64,000 nt of DNA from NCBI GenBank assembly GCA_024402135.1, contig JAKSJN010000001.1, positions 248,001 through 312,000 of the forward strand, in the 5' to 3' direction. The notes beneath the pieces were generated by a model that worked only from the letters and a program-made list of their open reading frames with translations, was not told where the DNA came from and made no database searches. Shown here piece after piece: positions 7,801 to 17,851 of this stretch. Both the position numbers and the translations under genes were made by a program. Positions within the stretch are counted from its first letter, which is position 1, and the number at the start of each line of letters is the position of its first letter. This DNA is from Bacteroidales bacterium. GTDB lineage: Bacteria > Bacteroidota > Bacteroidia > Bacteroidales > UBA932.

Positions 7801-10416
7801 TTAGATCTCAACCTCGACAGCCTTGAGGTCACAGTCGCGTGACGAGCTGCCATAGAGGATCTGATATTTGCCGTGCTTGAGAGCAAGTCCGTCGATTGAC
7901 TCCTCGTAGAAGTCGAATGCGTCTGGGCTGAGAGCAACGGTAACGTTGGCAGTCTGGCCGGCAGCAACATTGACTCTCTGGAAGCCCTTGAGAGACTTGA
8001 TAGGAGCACCTGGATCATCCATAGCCTTTACATAGACCTGAACAACCTCGTCACCATCGCGGTCACCGGTGTTGGTGACAGGAACGGTTAGGGTCATGTT
8101 CTTTGCCTTGCCGGCAACCTTACCCTCGCCATAGCTGAAGCTGGTGTAGCTGAGGCCATAACCGAATGCGTACAGAGGCTCGCCCTGGAAGTAACGGTAT
8201 GTTCTGTTGGTAAGAGTGTAGTCCTGGAAGTCAGGAAGCTGCTCGGTTGAAGCGTAGAATGTAACAGGGAGACGGCCGGCAGGGTTGTAGTCGCCGAAGA
8301 TGACGTCAGCCACAGCCTTACCGCAAGCCTGACCACCGTACCATGCCTGAACAAGTGCATCGTACTTGTCCTCAACATTTCCGAATGCGATAGCACTGCC
8401 TGAAACATTTACGAGAACGACTGGCTTGCCGGTAGCGTCCATTGCTGCAAGAAGCTCCTGCTGAACCTCTGGAAGCTCGATGTATGAACGGTCGTGGCCC
8501 TCACCCTCGATATCTGATGAGATACCGCTTACCATGATGATGACGTCAGCATCCTTGACATTGTTTACAACTGATGCGAAGTCAACACCTCTGCGGCTCA
8601 TGAGGTCGAATGAGAACGATGCAGACTTAGCCTCTGGCTGAGCGAGCTCGATTGAAACCTCGTAGGTCTGGCCGGCAACTACAGGGAAAGTGGTTGGAGC
8701 CATGCCTCTGCCGAACATGCCGAAGCCGAAACGTCCGCGTGGAGCCTCAGCCTGCTCGGCGATGGTCTTGCCGTTTACGCTGAAGTTGTACTTGCCGCTG
8801 CCGCGTACCTGGTAGATCATGTCACCGGTGTAGTCAGCGGTGAAGGTTCCGCTGTACTTTGCAGAGAAATCGGTAAGGTTAAGACCCTCCTCCCATGCGC
8901 AATCCTCGTGTGCGAGGGCTGGAGAAGTGGTATTGAGTGAGAGAGGCTCGTTGTAGTTTGCAGTTGCAACAACGCTGCCGCTGTACTCGGTATTGTTGTA
9001 GTACTCAGCGTGGAGACCTGCGCCACCGTTCATCTCGGCGATGTAGTGCTTGGTGATGTATGGGTCAGCAAGGTCGCAACCCTTCTCGAATACAACCTCA
9101 GCTGAAGGAGCAGCTGCGCGGATGGCCTCGACGATGGTCTGCTTGTTGGCAGCGGTAGGATAACCGTTGTAGTTTCCAAGGATAACTCTTGCATCGTCAG
9201 CGTTTGGACCTACGACAGCGATCTTGACACCAGACTTCTTGAGAGGAAGAACTGAATTCTCGTTCTTGAGGAGAACGACAGCCTCATGAGCGGCCTTGTC
9301 AGCAAGAGCAGTGTGCTCAGGGCTGCTGAGGGTCTCGAGTCCGAGGTTTGCCCAAGGAAGCTTCTCAGCAGGATCGAACATACCGAGCTGGAAACGAGCC
9401 TTGAGGATACGGCGTACGTTGACATCGATGTCAGCCTCGGTGATGAGGCCCTTCTCGAGTGACTCGGTAAGTGACTTGTAGCTGGTACCGCACTCAACGT
9501 CGGTTCCTGAGAGAACTGCGTCAGCTGATGCAGAAGCAGCATCCTCATGGGTTCCATGGTTTCTAGGATTGTAGAAGTCGCCGATGGCGCCGCAGTCAGA
9601 AACTACGAGACCGTTGAATCCCCACTTGTTGCGGAGAATGTCGACGAGAAGACGGTCGCTGCCGCAGCAAGGGTCGCCCTCATATCTGTGGTATGCACAC
9701 ATGACCTCCTGGACATTGCCGTCCTGAACGAGAGTCTGGAATGCAGGAAGATAGGTCTCCCAAAGGTCTCTCATAGGAACAGTCACATCGAACTGATGAC
9801 GGAGTGGCTCCGGACCGCTGTGGACTGCATAGTGCTTTGCACAGGCGTGGAGCTTGAGATACTTCTTGTCAGTTCCCTGCATAGCCTTTACGGTCTGTGC
9901 ACCCATCACTGAGTTAAGATATGGATCCTCACCTGGTGTCTCCTGGCCACGTCCCCATCTTGGGTCGCGGAAGATGTTCACATTAGGACACCAGAAAGAA
10001 AGGCCCTGATGCCAGATACTGCCGTTAGGCTCGCTGACGCCGAGTACATGGTGGTCGGTGGTGTTCCATACGGCACGAGCCTCGTCTGAGACAGCGGTAT
10101 AGATGTCATACTGCTGGTCAGCGTCGAAGGTCGCAGCGAGGGCGATAACCTGTGGGAACACGGTAACGTCATCGTAGCAGATACCATGGCAGGCCTCGTT
10201 CCACCAGTTATAGGCAGGGAGATCGAGTCTGTCGACTGATACTGAACCGTTCATCATGAGTCCGATCTTCTCTTCTGGAGTAAGAAGGGAGAGAAGGTTC
10301 TCTACTCTCTTGTCAACCGAAAGATTCGGGTTGAGATAAGGATAGTCGTAATGCTTGCATCCGGCAATCATAAGTGATGCAGCAAGGATGCTTGAACATA
10401 ATAGTACTTTACGCAT
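7801..10416 (-). CDS. Glycoside hydrolase family 3 lipoprotein with PA14-like insert
   Basis: The 871-aa protein is exported as a lipoprotein (lipobox LMIAGC). The GH3 TIM barrel includes 'NWWNEACHGI' near residue 70 and the nucleophile motif VVSDCGAIG near residue 272. SDCGA rather than SDW is usual in the xylosidase/arabinosidase branch. The (alpha/beta)6 sandwich domain is interrupted by a PA14-like module at about 465-600 ('GLHAEYYNN' onward). A C-terminal fibronectin III-like domain follows. It should release sugars from the non-reducing end of beta-linked oligosaccharides such as xylo-oligosaccharides; exact specificity is not readable. No SusC/SusD pair or other glycan gene is adjacent, so it stands outside a polysaccharide utilisation locus. 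Confidence 0.92.
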   Translation of the reverse strand: MRKVLLCSSILAASLMIAGCKHYDYPYLNPNLSVDKRVENLLSLLTPEEKIGLMMNGSVSVDRLDLPAYNWWNEACHGICYDDVTVFPQVIALAATFDADQQYDIYTAVSDEARAVWNTTDHHVLGVSEPNGSIWHQGLSFWCPNVNIFRDPRWGRGQETPGEDPYLNSVMGAQTVKAMQGTDKKYLKLHACAKHYAVHSGPEPLRHQFDVTVPMRDLWETYLPAFQTLVQDGNVQEVMCAYHRYEGDPCCGSDRLLVDILRNKWGFNGLVVSDCGAIGDFYNPRNHGTHEDAASASADAVLSGTDVECGTSYKSLTESLEKGLITEADIDVNVRRILKARFQLGMFDPAEKLPWANLGLETLSSPEHTALADKAAHEAVVLLKNENSVLPLKKSGVKIAVVGPNADDARVILGNYNGYPTAANKQTIVEAIRAAAPSAEVVFEKGCDLADPYITKHYIAEMNGGAGLHAEYYNNTEYSGSVVATANYNEPLSLNTTSPALAHEDCAWEEGLNLTDFSAKYSGTFTADYTGDMIYQVRGSGKYNFSVNGKTIAEQAEAPRGRFGFGMFGRGMAPTTFPVVAGQTYEVSIELAQPEAKSASFSFDLMSRRGVDFASVVNNVKDADVIIMVSGISSDIEGEGHDRSYIELPEVQQELLAAMDATGKPVVLVNVSGSAIAFGNVEDKYDALVQAWYGGQACGKAVADVIFGDYNPAGRLPVTFYASTEQLPDFQDYTLTNRTYRYFQGEPLYAFGYGLSYTSFSYGEGKVAGKAKNMTLTVPVTNTGDRDGDEVVQVYVKAMDDPGAPIKSLKGFQRVNVAAGQTANVTVALSPDAFDFYEESIDGLALKHGKYQILYGSSSRDCDLKAVEVEI

Positions 10417-10478
10417 ATATTGGATATTAGAATCTCGTGGTAAAAGGCCGGTTTTCGACCAATTTCAAAGTTAGGGTT

Positions 10479-10494
10479 TATTTTTGTATTTTTG
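10479..10494 (+). promoter_or_regulatory. Two adjacent -7 boxes for the GltD-like gene
   Basis: TATTTTTG occurs twice back to back (10479-10486 and 10487-10494), each matching TAnnTTTG, 29-44 bases before the start codon. On the opposite strand TAACTTTG at 10466-10473 could serve the divergent GH3 gene. Confidence 0.5.
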
Positions 10495-10522
10495 CATCTT
10501 CTATTTGATAAAACACATTGTA

Positions 10523-11887
10523 ATGGACGCTTGCAAGGAAATAAACGAAAGCTATACGCTGGCCGAAGCCGTCAAGGAGGCACAGCGCTGCCTGCGATGC
10601 AAGGTTCCGCAGTGCAAGGCTGCGTGCCCGATCAGCAACGAGATTCCTGACTGGATCCACGAACTCAAGATGGGCAACTTCGGAAACGCCATACATATCA
10701 TCAGATCAAAGAGCAACCTTCCTGCTGTATGCGGAAGAGTATGTGCCCATGAGAGACAGTGCGAAGGCGCATGCGTCCTCAACAAGACAGGAAAGCACAT
10801 CAACATCGGCAAACTCGAAAGGTTCGTGGCTGATTTTGACGCAGAAGCCGGACTCACACACTTCGACATTCTCCCAAAGACAAGAGGCAAGATCGCGGTC
10901 ATCGGAGCCGGTCCGTCAGGCATAACGGTAGCAGGAGATCTCTCAAGAAATGGCTTCCAGGTCGATGTATTCGAGATCGAGTCCCAGGCCGGAGGTATGC
11001 TGATGTACGGAATCCCAGACTATCGCCTTCCAAAAGACGTGGTTCTCAGAGAGGCGAAGCATCTGGAGGTGCTCGGCGTAAACTTCCTTTTCAACAGACA
11101 TATCGGAATCGATTTCACGATTGACGACCTGCTCGAAAAAGGCTATGACGCAGTCTTCCTCGGCATCGGTTCCGGCAAGCCTCGTGTCCTTGACATTCCT
11201 GTGACCAAGAGCGGCAGCACGGAGACATCGAACAGTCCTGACTGCAAGGACGTGATCCTTGCAACACACTTTCTCAGAAAAGTTCAACTCTGCCACGAAG
11301 GACTTATCGAACGCGAGGAGCTCAACATCAACGATGGCGACAAGGTACTCGTCATAGGCTGTGGAAACACCGCCATAGACGCAGCCAGATCCGCAGTCAG
11401 AATTGGAGCAAGGACAGTTGACATCGTATACCACCGAGACATCGACAGGATGGCTGCGCTGAGATCAGAGTATGAGGATGCCTTGAGTGAAGGAGTAAGA
11501 TTCAACTGGAATGCGTCAGTTGTGGAGGTTCATACTGACAGTAACGATAACATGTACGAGGCCGTCGTTGAAATCAAAGATGGCGAGAATGTCACAAGAA
11601 CGGTCTACCCTGCCCACAAGATACTGATGGCTGTCGGCGCAAGACCGTCCACCAGAATTCCAAACACAACACATGGTATCGAAGTGGACGAGAAGGGATT
11701 CATAATCACCCAGCAGATGCCTTATGGCATGACGACCAGGAAGGGTGTCTTTGCTGGAGGAGACGTCGCAAACAGGCAGGCCACTGTCGTGCACGCCATG
11801 GCAGATGCCAAGAAGGTTGCCGAAGGCATCATCCAGTACGTCGACGCTATTAAACTCATGAAAATAATAGAGGGATCCAACAGCTAG
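10523..11887 (+). CDS. GltD-like NAD(P)-dependent flavoprotein oxidoreductase
   Basis: The 454-aa protein matches the small subunit of glutamate synthase and its relatives. The N-terminal cysteine clusters bind two Fe-S centres (CLRCKVPQCKAACP and CGRVCAHERQCEGAC). An FAD-binding Rossmann motif GAGPSG lies near residue 124 and an NAD(P)-binding motif GCGNTAIDAA near residue 278. Electrons would pass from NAD(P)H through FAD to the Fe-S clusters. No large GltB subunit is beside it, so the partner is unknown. ATG 10523 is chosen because the earlier frame start at 10484 falls inside the promoter. Confidence 0.9.
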   Translation: MDACKEINESYTLAEAVKEAQRCLRCKVPQCKAACPISNEIPDWIHELKMGNFGNAIHIIRSKSNLPAVCGRVCAHERQCEGACVLNKTGKHINIGKLERFVADFDAEAGLTHFDILPKTRGKIAVIGAGPSGITVAGDLSRNGFQVDVFEIESQAGGMLMYGIPDYRLPKDVVLREAKHLEVLGVNFLFNRHIGIDFTIDDLLEKGYDAVFLGIGSGKPRVLDIPVTKSGSTETSNSPDCKDVILATHFLRKVQLCHEGLIEREELNINDGDKVLVIGCGNTAIDAARSAVRIGARTVDIVYHRDIDRMAALRSEYEDALSEGVRFNWNASVVEVHTDSNDNMYEAVVEIKDGENVTRTVYPAHKILMAVGARPSTRIPNTTHGIEVDEKGFIITQQMPYGMTTRKGVFAGGDVANRQATVVHAMADAKKVAEGIIQYVDAIKLMKIIEGSNS

Positions 11888-11900
11888 GATCCCTCTTTTT
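11869..11900. terminator. Rho-independent terminator overlapping the gene end
   Basis: A 10-bp perfect inverted repeat (11869-11878 and 11887-11896) is followed by TTTTT. The GltD-like stop codon is within the loop, so the left arm is coding. The convergent TolC gene ends 3 bases further on. Confidence 0.85.
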
Positions 11901-11902
11901 GT

Positions 11903-13135
11903 CTATCGTCCGATTGCACGGTTGAGCATCACGACGCTTTCATAATAGCTGCACTCAGCTTCTATGCATGCCTCCATGATCTCGTTGTATGTCTGACGGG
12001 CTGCGAGAAGTTCGATCAGACTGACGTCTCCCTTCTGGTAGGCGCTGGTCCTTTTCGCAAGAATGCTGGCGGCGCTGTTGACAATCTCATCGCTGTAGGC
12101 ATTCTTGACTTCCCTGGCTGCAAGGTATGAACTGTAGGCCTGAGCCACCTCTGTCATGACCTGAGCCTTTGCTGCTTCATAATAGGTCTTCATCTGTGCC
12201 GATTCTGCCTTCGCGGCAACCACCTCTCCCCTGTTCAAGGACGAGAATTTGAGAGGGATTGTCACGCCGACTGTAAGGCCTTTGAATGCCGGAGCCGGAG
12301 CGATCTCGTTCCTCACTTCGGTATTGAATGAATAACCGAATGAAAGACCCAGATCAAGTGCCCTCGAAGCCTTGACAAGTGCGAGATTGTTCTCGGAGAG
12401 TGTATGTGACAGCTCAGCTGCACGTAGATCCGAGCGCTCCATGTCGGCGATATCATACAGTTCCGGTTCCGCATACATGATATCACTGAATGGAAGTGAC
12501 TCCTCTGCAAGATCGCCGACAGGCATGCCGCCGGCCATAAGGCTGAGGTCTCTGAGGGCGTTCCTGTATTCTGAACGAAGAGTCATCATCTCTCCAACCA
12601 TTGCCCTTGCCTCAAGTGCTGACTGAGCAGCATCTGTGGCGCTTATATCACCAAGCTTCAGCCTGAGGGAATCACTCTGGGCAATCTTCTTCATGGCTTC
12701 CATCTGGTCCTCCATGAGACGGCACTGCTGGCGCAGCTTCCAAGCCTCTGCCCACGCAAGCGACGCGTCTGCACGAAGCTGGCACATGTAATCGTTAAGT
12801 GAGGCCTCCGTCATTTCCTTCTCGCTCTTTGCGACATTGATGCGGGCTTTCCTGGCTCCTGCAAGATTCATGTCGTATCCGAGTTCAAGGTCGACGTTCT
12901 GACCCATCATCAGCACCTTGTCCTGGTTATTGCCATACGATACCGACAATTCCGGATCGTTGAATACCTTCGCTGCCTTGAGGTTCGCATCCGCAATATC
13001 CAGACTGTATTTCTCAGCGATTGCAGATACATTGTCCCTGGCCACGGCCTTGATATACTCGTCGAACGTCACACTCTGGGCCCTGAGACCAGCGGGAACG
13101 AGTACGAGTATCATCGCAAATATCTTAGAATTCAT
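11903..13135 (-). CDS. TolC-family outer-membrane efflux protein (CusC/CzcC type)
   Basis: The protein (410 aa from the chosen start) has a signal peptide ending at LRAQ and two long alpha-helical repeats typical of the outer-membrane efflux (OEP) family. It should form the trimeric exit duct for the RND pump encoded just upstream. I chose ATG 13135, which overlaps the RND stop codon by 11 bases, rather than the extended frame to 13168, because the signal peptide then begins at once. Last gene of the efflux operon. Confidence 0.9.
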   Translation of the reverse strand: MNSKIFAMILVLVPAGLRAQSVTFDEYIKAVARDNVSAIAEKYSLDIADANLKAAKVFNDPELSVSYGNNQDKVLMMGQNVDLELGYDMNLAGARKARINVAKSEKEMTEASLNDYMCQLRADASLAWAEAWKLRQQCRLMEDQMEAMKKIAQSDSLRLKLGDISATDAAQSALEARAMVGEMMTLRSEYRNALRDLSLMAGGMPVGDLAEESLPFSDIMYAEPELYDIADMERSDLRAAELSHTLSENNLALVKASRALDLGLSFGYSFNTEVRNEIAPAPAFKGLTVGVTIPLKFSSLNRGEVVAAKAESAQMKTYYEAAKAQVMTEVAQAYSSYLAAREVKNAYSDEIVNSAASILAKRTSAYQKGDVSLIELLAARQTYNEIMEACIEAECSYYESVVMLNRAIGR

Positions 13136-16100
13136 CATTGTTCTCTGGTTTTGGTTTGTTTTCCTCACGCTGTTCCATCTTGTAATAGAGTGTAGGGAGA
13201 ATGAAAAGCGTGATCACGGTAGAGAAGAGAAGGCCATATACGATTACGGTCGCAAGAGGTCTCTGGACATCAGATCCGACACCTGTCGCCATCGACGCAG
13301 GAAGAAGACCAAGAATGGCGACCATAGCAGTCATCAGCACCGGGCGAAGTCGGTGAGAAGCTCCGCTGATCACGGCGTCGGCAAGCGGTCTGCCACCCTT
13401 CCTCAGGTCATTGATATGGGAAATCATGATGACTCCATTCTGGATAGTAAGACCGAAAAGCGCAATGAAACCGACAGCGGAAGAAACATTGAAGGTCATG
13501 CCTCTAGCCGTCAGTGCTGCAAGACCGCCGATAAGCGAAAGCGGCAACATGCAGATGAGCAGTCCTGCCTGACGGAACAGACCGAAAGCAGCATAGAGAA
13601 GAAGGAACATGAGTGCAAGCACGAACGGAATGATGACCGCAAGTCTCCTGTATGCTCTGTTCTGGTTCTCGAACTGTCCGTCCCACCTGATCTGGTTCTT
13701 TGTATGGTCATAACTTACGACCTGGTCAATCTGCTGCTGGGCGTCTGCAAGGAACGAGCTGAGATCTCGGCCACGGAGATTGAGACGTATTGTAAGGTGT
13801 CTCTTGTTCATCTCACGGGCGATCGAGCTGGCTCCGAGTGCAGTCTCGATTGTAGCGACCGAGGACAGCGGGATGCTGATACCATTTGACGAGGTAACCA
13901 TCAGGGCTCCGATGCTTTCAGGAGTATCCCTGACATCCTCCTTGAAGCGGCAGGTGATGTCATACACCTTGCTGCCGATGAACACCTGTGATACAGCCTT
14001 GCCGCCGATTGCGACCTCGATGAGTTCAGCGACGTCAGAGACATTTACGCCGTACTGGGCGACCTTGTCTCGGTCAACCTTTATCCTGAGCTGTGGCAGA
14101 GGCGGTTCCTGGTCAATGACACAGTCCGCTGCGCCATCGATCGAACGGACAACAGCCAGAACCTTCTCGGCAAGATGTCTTGTCTCTGTGAGATCCTCGC
14201 CATAGACCTTTACGGCCAGGTCACTGTGCGAACCTGCCATCTGGTCCATGACCATATCAATGATAGGCTGCGAGAAGCCGACCTTGTATCCGGGCATCTC
14301 CGCAATTGCGTCTGACATGTCAGCAACCAGATCCTCCTTTGTGCGTCCTCTCTTCCACTGCTTGTATGGCTTGAGACCCACACCACACTCGATATGCGAA
14401 GGCGAGAAGGCTTCGGTTCCCTCGTCGTCACGTCCTACCTGTGTCATCACATACGACACCTCAGGAAACTCCTTGAGCCGGTCCCGGAGCGCGTCGGCCA
14501 TCACAGCAGAGCGTTCGAGCGAAATGCCCGGAGGAGTCTGTACCTGAATCCAGATGCCACCCTCGTCAAGTGTTGGAAGGAAGTCCTTTCCGACCGCAAC
14601 AACCAGACCGGCAACGATTGCAAGAATAACAGGAATGCTCGTGAATACAAATCTTGAGTTGCTGATGCTGTTCTCGGTGACTGTCTTGTATTTCTCCGTC
14701 AGAGTCTCTATGAACCTGTTGCGGAAAACCTTCTGCGGCTTCTTGTAAAGAGCATAGCCCATTCCCGGTATGAGGATAAGCGCTACGGCAAGAGCTCCGG
14801 CAAGAGCGTAACCCACGGTGAACGCCATGGGCGTGAAGAGTTTCTTCTCGATTCTCTCGAATGCAAACAGAGGCATATATGCCACGATGATGATGGTCGT
14901 CGAGAAGAAGATAGGCTTTGCGACCTTGGCAATCCTGTCCACGATATCCCTTCCAGCAAGAGGAAGCTCAGGATGGTCTTCTCTCTTTTTCAGGATGGTC
15001 TCCATCATGACTATGGCACCGTCCACAAGGATACCGAAGTCAATGGCACCGAGTGACAGAAGGTTCGCAGGGATGCCTGTCAGTTTCATCATGATAAAGG
15101 CTATGAGCAACGAGATAGGGATGGTGATCGCCACGAGAAGTGCACTTCGCGGGCTCCTTAGGAAGAGAAGGAGCACACCGATGACCAGAAGCATACCGAA
15201 GAGAAGGGTATGCGCCACCGTATGCAGAGTGGTGTTGACGAGATCTGTTCTGTCAAGGAATGGATAGATCTTGACGCCGGAAGGAAGAACATCGGAGTTC
15301 ATGTCATCCACAGCCTCATGAATCTTCTCAAGCACCTCCGAAGGGTTCTGATACCTCAGGATCTGCACAATACCCTCGACGCCGTCTCTGTAATCATAGT
15401 CGTCATTCAGGAAGCCCAGGATACCCTTTCGCTCAAGATTTCCGTAACGCAGGGTTCCAAGGTCACTGAGAAGAATCGGTGCTGCACCGTCATTCTTCAC
15501 GACGATGTTTCCCATATCGGAAAGGTCTGAGATAAGACCTTCCCCTCTTACTACATAACTCTGATCTCCCCGGGTCAGCATGCTGCCGCCGGCATTGGAG
15601 TTGTTCAGCTCGATGGACTCCTCGACGTCCGAGAGTGAGACATCATATTTCTGGAGCAGGTCAGGATCCAGCTCAAGCTGGAACTGTGTGGTGATACCGC
15701 CGTAATTGCTGACATCCGCCACTCCGGAAATCTGCTTGAGCCTTGGGATGACCTCCCACTTGTTGATGTCTGTCAGTTCTCTAAGGCTATGGTTGTCACT
15801 GACAAGGATATACCTGAAGACCTCTCCGGTAGGAGAAGTCAAAGGATTGAGTTCAGGAACGGCGTCATATGGAAGATCCACGTCTCCGATGCACTCCCTG
15901 ACCCTCTGGCGGGCCCAGTAGTCTTCAGTTCCGTCCTTGAAGACGAGCATGATTGTGGAGATGCCGAACGTATTGTTGCTTCTCATCATTTCGAGAGAAG
16001 GGATTCCGTTGAGAGCCCTCTCAAGAGGGATTGTAACCTGCTGTTCCATCTCCTCCGCGGCAAGTCCAGGGACCTGTGTCACGACCTGGACTGTCACGTC

Positions 16101-16226
16101 TGCGATATCAGGATATGCATCCACAGAAAGCTGGTTCCAGGCATAGATACCGAAAGCGGACACTATGAGGAACACTACCGCCACAAGCCATCTGCGGCGC
16201 AAGATCAATTCAAAGAACTTCTCCAT
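13125..16226 (-). CDS. RND heavy-metal efflux permease (CusA/CzcA family)
   Basis: The 1033-aa protein has the full RND layout: one N-terminal helix, a large periplasmic loop, a helix bundle, a second loop and another helix bundle. The transmembrane 4 region carries 'LGAIDFGILVDGAIVMME', with the acidic proton-relay residues of the heavy-metal HAE-1-related CzcA/CusA branch. It would exchange protons for monovalent or divalent metal ions. It lies 3 bases after the adaptor gene and is followed by the overlapping TolC gene. The metal cannot be fixed from sequence alone, but the order adaptor-pump-duct with a His-rich leader gene fits Cu/Ag or Zn/Co/Cd export. Confidence 0.95.
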   Translation of the reverse strand: MEKFFELILRRRWLVAVVFLIVSAFGIYAWNQLSVDAYPDIADVTVQVVTQVPGLAAEEMEQQVTIPLERALNGIPSLEMMRSNNTFGISTIMLVFKDGTEDYWARQRVRECIGDVDLPYDAVPELNPLTSPTGEVFRYILVSDNHSLRELTDINKWEVIPRLKQISGVADVSNYGGITTQFQLELDPDLLQKYDVSLSDVEESIELNNSNAGGSMLTRGDQSYVVRGEGLISDLSDMGNIVVKNDGAAPILLSDLGTLRYGNLERKGILGFLNDDYDYRDGVEGIVQILRYQNPSEVLEKIHEAVDDMNSDVLPSGVKIYPFLDRTDLVNTTLHTVAHTLLFGMLLVIGVLLLFLRSPRSALLVAITIPISLLIAFIMMKLTGIPANLLSLGAIDFGILVDGAIVMMETILKKREDHPELPLAGRDIVDRIAKVAKPIFFSTTIIIVAYMPLFAFERIEKKLFTPMAFTVGYALAGALAVALILIPGMGYALYKKPQKVFRNRFIETLTEKYKTVTENSISNSRFVFTSIPVILAIVAGLVVAVGKDFLPTLDEGGIWIQVQTPPGISLERSAVMADALRDRLKEFPEVSYVMTQVGRDDEGTEAFSPSHIECGVGLKPYKQWKRGRTKEDLVADMSDAIAEMPGYKVGFSQPIIDMVMDQMAGSHSDLAVKVYGEDLTETRHLAEKVLAVVRSIDGAADCVIDQEPPLPQLRIKVDRDKVAQYGVNVSDVAELIEVAIGGKAVSQVFIGSKVYDITCRFKEDVRDTPESIGALMVTSSNGISIPLSSVATIETALGASSIAREMNKRHLTIRLNLRGRDLSSFLADAQQQIDQVVSYDHTKNQIRWDGQFENQNRAYRRLAVIIPFVLALMFLLLYAAFGLFRQAGLLICMLPLSLIGGLAALTARGMTFNVSSAVGFIALFGLTIQNGVIMISHINDLRKGGRPLADAVISGASHRLRPVLMTAMVAILGLLPASMATGVGSDVQRPLATVIVYGLLFSTVITLFILPTLYYKMEQREENKPKPENNDEF

Positions 16227-16229
16227 AGA

Positions 16230-17336
16230 CTACTCTGAAAGGAAAATTCCACCCTCTGTGATGACATTCTCGCCTGTATCAAGGCCGGAGTTGATGCTGA
16301 TGAGCGATTTGTCGTCATTGCTGCTGCCAAGGACTACTCTCCTTTTTATATAGGTATCATCAGACAGCTGTACAAACACGTAGTTGAACTGCTCTCCCTG
16401 GAAAATGGCAGAAGAAGGCACGACGACCATATTCTGCGGTTCAGACATGAAATGAACAGAAACGTACATGCCGTGCTTGAGCCTTCGGTCGGCGTTGTCA
16501 CATGAGAGTATCACCTGTACTGCACGGGTCTCTTCATCAACCACGTTTCCAACATTCAAGACATTTGCCTTGATAGGAAAATCAGGAGTTGATTCTATGA
16601 AGATTTCTGCCTCGGCGTCATTTGTGACGCTGCCGATATAGTGTTCCTTCACGAGCGCAGTAACCCACATGCTGCCAAGATCAGCGATAGTAACCGGAGA
16701 CTCGTCATCTGCCTTCACATACTGTCCGACGGTCAGATCAGCAGACACAACCTCTCCAGAAATAGGAGCAAGTATAGATACAGGCTGGCCGACTTTTGCC
16801 TTAGAGAAATCCACATTATAGATTCTCAAAGTTGCCTCGGCAGATTCAAGGTCACGGTCAGCAATCTCCGTCTCCGCAAAACTTTCCTCAAGTTCCCTCT
16901 TGGAAATCACTTCATTCTCATACAGAGACTGCTTTCTCCTGTAGTCAGCCTTGACCTTGTCTGCGGTTCTCTGTGCCTGGAAATACTCCTTTACAAGTTC
17001 GTTGAACTCCGGAGAATAGAGTTCGAACAAAGCCTGACCGGCACGGACCTTCTGACCGATGCGGACAAACGAACGCGTGATACGCCCGTCGAACGGAATG
17101 ACAACTTCCGCGTACGCACCGTTCTCCGCACGTGCTGTACCGACAGTCCTGAACTCGCTGGAGAACGGAACCGGGGTGACCTCACTGGTCTTCAGATACT
17201 TGAGAATAGGAGAAGAGCTGTCTACCCGTACAGTATCTCCGCTGAAAAAAAGCTGCTGCTGTTCAGTGTATTCGCCGTTATTGCCACATGACAATACAGC
17301 AGCGGCAGACAGCATGAAAAGGAATAAGCGTTTCAT
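16230..17336 (-). CDS. RND efflux periplasmic adaptor (CusB/CzcB type)
   Basis: The 368-aa protein is a membrane-fusion lipoprotein; its lipobox ends at Cys-17 (AAVLSC). Visible parts are a barrel-sandwich hybrid ('IPFDGRITRSFVRIGQKVRAG'-type lipoyl half), an alpha hairpin (residues about 120-180), the returning lipoyl half ('ILAPISGEVVSADLTVGQ') and a beta-barrel. It links the CusA-type pump to the TolC duct. I start at 17336 because upstream codons to 17441 are non-coding in character. Confidence 0.92.
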   Translation of the reverse strand: MKRLFLFMLSAAAVLSCGNNGEYTEQQQLFFSGDTVRVDSSSPILKYLKTSEVTPVPFSSEFRTVGTARAENGAYAEVVIPFDGRITRSFVRIGQKVRAGQALFELYSPEFNELVKEYFQAQRTADKVKADYRRKQSLYENEVISKRELEESFAETEIADRDLESAEATLRIYNVDFSKAKVGQPVSILAPISGEVVSADLTVGQYVKADDESPVTIADLGSMWVTALVKEHYIGSVTNDAEAEIFIESTPDFPIKANVLNVGNVVDEETRAVQVILSCDNADRRLKHGMYVSVHFMSEPQNMVVVPSSAIFQGEQFNYVFVQLSDDTYIKRRVVLGSSNDDKSLISINSGLDTGENVITEGGIFLSE

Positions 17337-17465
17337 GTTATTATGATAATCGATTATTGCTGGATGCGTGTGATTCCACACAGGTCCAGGTGCCGCAAGA
17401 CTGCAGCATGATCCGTTAAATACGATGAAGGAGGCGGACACAATCCGGTCCGCATAAAAAAGGAA

Positions 17466-17798
17466 TCAGGCAGCAAAGACCGGCGGAGCACGGAGTCCGC
17501 TTTGTGAAAGACCAGGATTGTGGATATCAATCTCTTCAATACGGGTATTGATATCACATACAAACAGAAGCTTCAGATCCGCAACAAGGACGGTATCTTC
17601 CGCAAGAGTCAATCCATCAGTAAGGCAGTCGATCAGCTGAAGCTGGCTGCCTGTATGGGTATGAGCCTTGGAACTCCATGGATGGGAGTGGGTAACGTTT
17701 GAATCCTGGTGAGTATGGACAAACAGGGTCGTTGACGCGAAAAAGAACGCGTACAACACTAATAGAAAGAAACCGATTGCCCTGTTGACCCTTTTCAT
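17466..17798 (-). CDS. Small His-rich membrane-anchored protein of the efflux operon
   Basis: The 110-aa protein begins with a hydrophobic signal/anchor segment (AIGFFLLVLYAFFFAST). A His-rich stretch follows (HTHQDSNVTHSHPW...HTHTG), a natural site for metal binding in the periplasm. It precedes the adaptor gene in the same orientation, 129 bases away. Proteins of this kind often lead metal-efflux operons in Bacteroidetes and may sense or deliver metal; that is an inference from context. A hairpin (arms 17434-17439 and 17448-17453) lies between it and the adaptor. I chose ATG 17798 over 17837. Confidence 0.7.
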   Translation of the reverse strand: MKRVNRAIGFFLLVLYAFFFASTTLFVHTHQDSNVTHSHPWSSKAHTHTGSQLQLIDCLTDGLTLAEDTVLVADLKLLFVCDINTRIEEIDIHNPGLSQSGLRAPPVFAA

Positions 17799-17851
17799 GG
17801 AGAATGCAAAGATACGAAAAATATCCGGCAATCCCACGCAGGGGAAACCGG

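Noticed and set aside
10484..10522. Extended N terminus for the GltD-like protein
   Set aside because: The added region contains the two -7 boxes.
17434..17453. GC-rich stem-loop as a terminator
   Set aside because: No T-run follows on the minus strand, so it is treated as a structure of unknown role rather than a terminator.
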